From Beijerinckiaceae bacterium (GTDB lineage Bacteria > Pseudomonadota > Alphaproteobacteria > Rhizobiales > Beijerinckiaceae): a DNA stretch of 7,238 nt. The notes under the pieces were generated by a model. That model was given only the letters and a program-made list of their open reading frames with translations, ran no database searches and was not told the origin of the DNA. This document shows, piece by piece, positions 6,221 to 7,238 of the stretch (within the stretch, counting starts at the first letter, position 1; each line of letters starts with the position of its first letter). The translations under genes and the position numbers were made by a program. The stretch covers positions 1 through 7,238 of the forward strand of contig DAICZI010000079.1 of the NCBI GenBank assembly GCA_027311205.1. The letters run 5' to 3'.

Positions 6221-6910
6221 ATGACTGAATATGTAATCACCCCGCCCGCCATCGCCTCGCTGGCCGTCGCGGGCACATCGGCTCGCTTTCCGGTGCGGCG
6301 CATATTTTGCGTCGGCCGCAATTATGCTGCCCATGCCCGCGAAATGGGCCGCGACCCCGACCGCGAGCCGCCGTTTTTCTTCATGAAGCCCGCCGATGCG
6401 GTGGTGGATACCGGCGCGGCCATCGCCTACCCGCCCGAAACCAAAAATTTCCATTACGAGATCGAACTGGTGGTGGCGCTCAGCAAGGGCGGCACCGATA
6501 TCGCGCCGGAACAGGCGCTGGATCATGTCTATGGCTATGGCATCGGCATTGATCTGACCCGCCGCGACCTGCAACTGGCGGCGCGCGATCTTGGCCGCCC
6601 GTGGGACTGGGGCAAAAGCTTCGACCATTCCGCCCCCATCGCGCCGCTGCAAAAGCTGGCCCAAACCGGCCACCCCGCTCAAGGCCGCATCTGGCTTGCC
6701 GTCAATGGCGTGACAAAGCAGGACGCAGACCTTTCCGAACTGATCTGGAATGTGCCCGAAATCATCTCGACCATCTCCCGGTCAATGAAACTTGCCCCCG
6801 GCGACATCATCATGACCGGCACCCCGGCCGGCGTCGGCCCGATTGTGCGCGGCGACCATGTGACAGGCGGGATTGCCGGGGTGGGCGAGATCGAAATTAG
6901 GGTGGTGTAA
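6221..6910 (+). CDS. Fumarylpyruvate hydrolase (FAH superfamily)
   Basis: A 229-residue member of the fumarylacetoacetate hydrolase fold family that should cleave fumarylpyruvate to fumarate and pyruvate, the last step of gentisate degradation. Family motifs in order are IFCVGRNYAAHAREMG (28-43), PPFFFMKPADAVV (50-62), NFHYEIELVVAL (76-87), GYGIGIDLTRRDLQ (105-118), DWGKSFDHSAPIAPL (129-143) and MTGTPAGVGP (198-207). Glu80, Glu82 and Asp111 are the expected divalent-metal ligands and Lys131 is the conserved lysine; all are present. The size is that of NagK-like hydrolases rather than the longer ~420-residue fumarylacetoacetases, which supports the gentisate pathway. The start is ATG at 6221, one base after the dioxygenase stop, with GGGGA upstream; the same frame is open back into the dioxygenase gene, but that part is a shadow. 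No terminator-like hairpin follows the stop. Confidence 0.93.
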   Translation: MTEYVITPPAIASLAVAGTSARFPVRRIFCVGRNYAAHAREMGRDPDREPPFFFMKPADAVVDTGAAIAYPPETKNFHYEIELVVALSKGGTDIAPEQALDHVYGYGIGIDLTRRDLQLAARDLGRPWDWGKSFDHSAPIAPLQKLAQTGHPAQGRIWLAVNGVTKQDADLSELIWNVPEIISTISRSMKLAPGDIIMTGTPAGVGPIVRGDHVTGGIAGVGEIEIRVV

Positions 6911-6927
6911 GGGGCGCGCGACAATCT

Positions 6928-6961
6928 CCTGAAAAAGCCGCCTGCCTGAAAAAGCCGCCTG
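6928..6961 (+). repeat. 17-bp perfect tandem duplication
   Basis: CCTGAAAAAGCCGCCTG occurs at 6928-6944 and again directly abutting at 6945-6961, followed by a partial third copy (CCTGAAA, 6958-6964, overlapping the end of the second). It lies 17 nt after the hydrolase stop. It may be a slippage product; it does not form a stem-loop terminator. Confidence 0.85.
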
Positions 6962-6977
6962 AAAGTGTGTCGTTTGA

Positions 6978-7083
6978 ATCGCGGTGGAATTTCTCACGAC
7001 TCCACGACGCGCTGATGCAGGCGCGAATGAACTTGCGGTCGCACTCGAACGCCGCCAGGCCACCAACGAAATTCTCATATAGA
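6978..7083 (+). pseudogene. Possible relic of a GAF/histidine-kinase coiled-coil linker
   Basis: This frame is open from a stop at 6975-6977 to TAG at 7081-7083 and ends ANELAVALERRQATNEILI. That resembles the EALEQQTATSEIL linker often seen before GAF domains in large sensor histidine kinases, but only ~15 residues match and the expected continuation (VIS) is replaced by a stop. If real, it is a fragment left by deletion or insertion. Coincidence is quite possible. The rest of the 226-bp gap between the hydrolase gene and the antitoxin gene shows only the tandem repeat and the candidate operator. Confidence 0.2.
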
Positions 7084-7103
7084 CATTGCACCGGGCTCAA
7101 GAT

Positions 7104-7122
7104 AGCCTAGGACGGTCTAGCT
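7104..7122. promoter_or_regulatory. Candidate autoregulatory operator of the antitoxin gene
   Basis: AGCCTAGGAC (7104-7113) and GTCTAGCT (7115/7116-7122) form an imperfect inverted repeat (AGC-TAG-AC against GT-CTA-GCT with two unpaired bases) 14 nt before the antitoxin ATG. Phd/YefM antitoxins usually bind such palindromes upstream of their own genes. No convincing -10/-35 pair was found to go with it. Confidence 0.3.
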
Positions 7123-7136
7123 TAAATGGTGCATTC

Positions 7137-7238
7137 ATGCGCGAAGTTGGGGCCTTCGAGGCCAAGAACAGATTCGGCCAATTGCTCGATCTCGTCGAGC
7201 AAGGTGAGGAAGTGACCATTACCCGCCATGGCAAAGAG
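7137..7238 (+). CDS. Phd/YefM-family antitoxin, 3' end beyond window
   Basis: The first 34 codons of a type II toxin-antitoxin antitoxin are present. The wording EAKNRFGQLLDLVEQGEEVT followed by ITRHGKE is the classic N-terminal DNA-binding domain of Phd/YefM proteins (usual form: EAK-x-x-[FL]-x-x-L[LI]-x-x-V-x-x-G-E-x-x-x-I[TS]-[RK]-x-G). Full-length relatives are 75-95 residues, so more than half is missing on the right, along with any partner toxin (often a VapC/PIN or RelE-type protein). The ATG at 7137 fits the family's usual N-terminus; an out-of-frame ATG at 7126 leads to a stop after about 30 codons. No strong ribosome-binding site is visible. Confidence 0.87.
   Translation, partial: MREVGAFEAKNRFGQLLDLVEQGEEVTITRHGKE

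Noticed and set aside
6897..7100. Minus-strand 67-codon frame after the hydrolase gene
   Set aside because: It crosses the tandem repeat and the end of the hydrolase gene, has no recognisable family features and no good ribosome-binding site.
1..7238. CRISPR arrays, tRNA or rRNA genes, insertion sequences
   Set aside because: No regularly spaced repeats, no tRNA cloverleaf or rRNA segments, and no transposase coding region were seen.

Overview
The window looks like part of an alphaproteobacterial chromosome or metagenomic contig, probably from a Hyphomicrobiales (Rhizobiales)-like organism. The base composition is GC-rich, protein wording in ProB and the Sel1-repeat protein is alphaproteobacterial, and a ThiE-like gene followed by a Sel1-repeat gene is an order I recall from that group. 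No taxonomic marker is present, so this is inference.

Left part (1-2629, plus strand): a glutamate 5-kinase gene (proB) lacking its first ~95-110 codons, then a divergent ThiE-like protein and a secreted Sel1-repeat protein that overlaps it by 4 nt. The proB truncation is not simply the window edge. Bases 1 to ~138 encode, on the opposite strand, the N-terminal part of an LpxR-family (DUF2219) outer-membrane protein, and the two broken genes meet at a GC-alternating tract (~130-141). This is either a genuine rearrangement or a chimeric assembly.

Middle part (2671-6910): a compact gentisate-pathway cluster in two divergent units. The minus unit runs from a zeta-class GST isomerase (maleylpyruvate isomerase) through a MarR-family regulator (ATGA overlap) to an FAD-dependent hydroxylase (3-hydroxybenzoate 6-hydroxylase type). 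The plus unit holds gentisate 1,2-dioxygenase and fumarylpyruvate hydrolase, 1 nt apart. Together they would convert 3-hydroxybenzoate (or less likely salicylate) to gentisate, maleylpyruvate, fumarylpyruvate, and finally fumarate plus pyruvate. The 141-bp divergent region has two TTGACA-type promoters laid on the same ~33 bp in opposite orientation, plus inverted GACAG half-sites that suit the MarR regulator. No transporter gene is present.

Right part (6911-7238): a 226-bp non-coding stretch with an exact 17-bp tandem duplication and a short possible relic of a GAF/histidine-kinase linker. It is followed by the start of a Phd/YefM-family antitoxin gene that runs off the window. The relics and toxin-antitoxin gene suggest the catabolic cluster sits in a rearranged or accessory segment.

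The chemistry is well known. The less ordinary items are the head-to-head LpxR/ProB junction, the overlapping bidirectional promoter, the ThiE-like protein lacking expected active-site residues, and a possible orphan start site at 2651.
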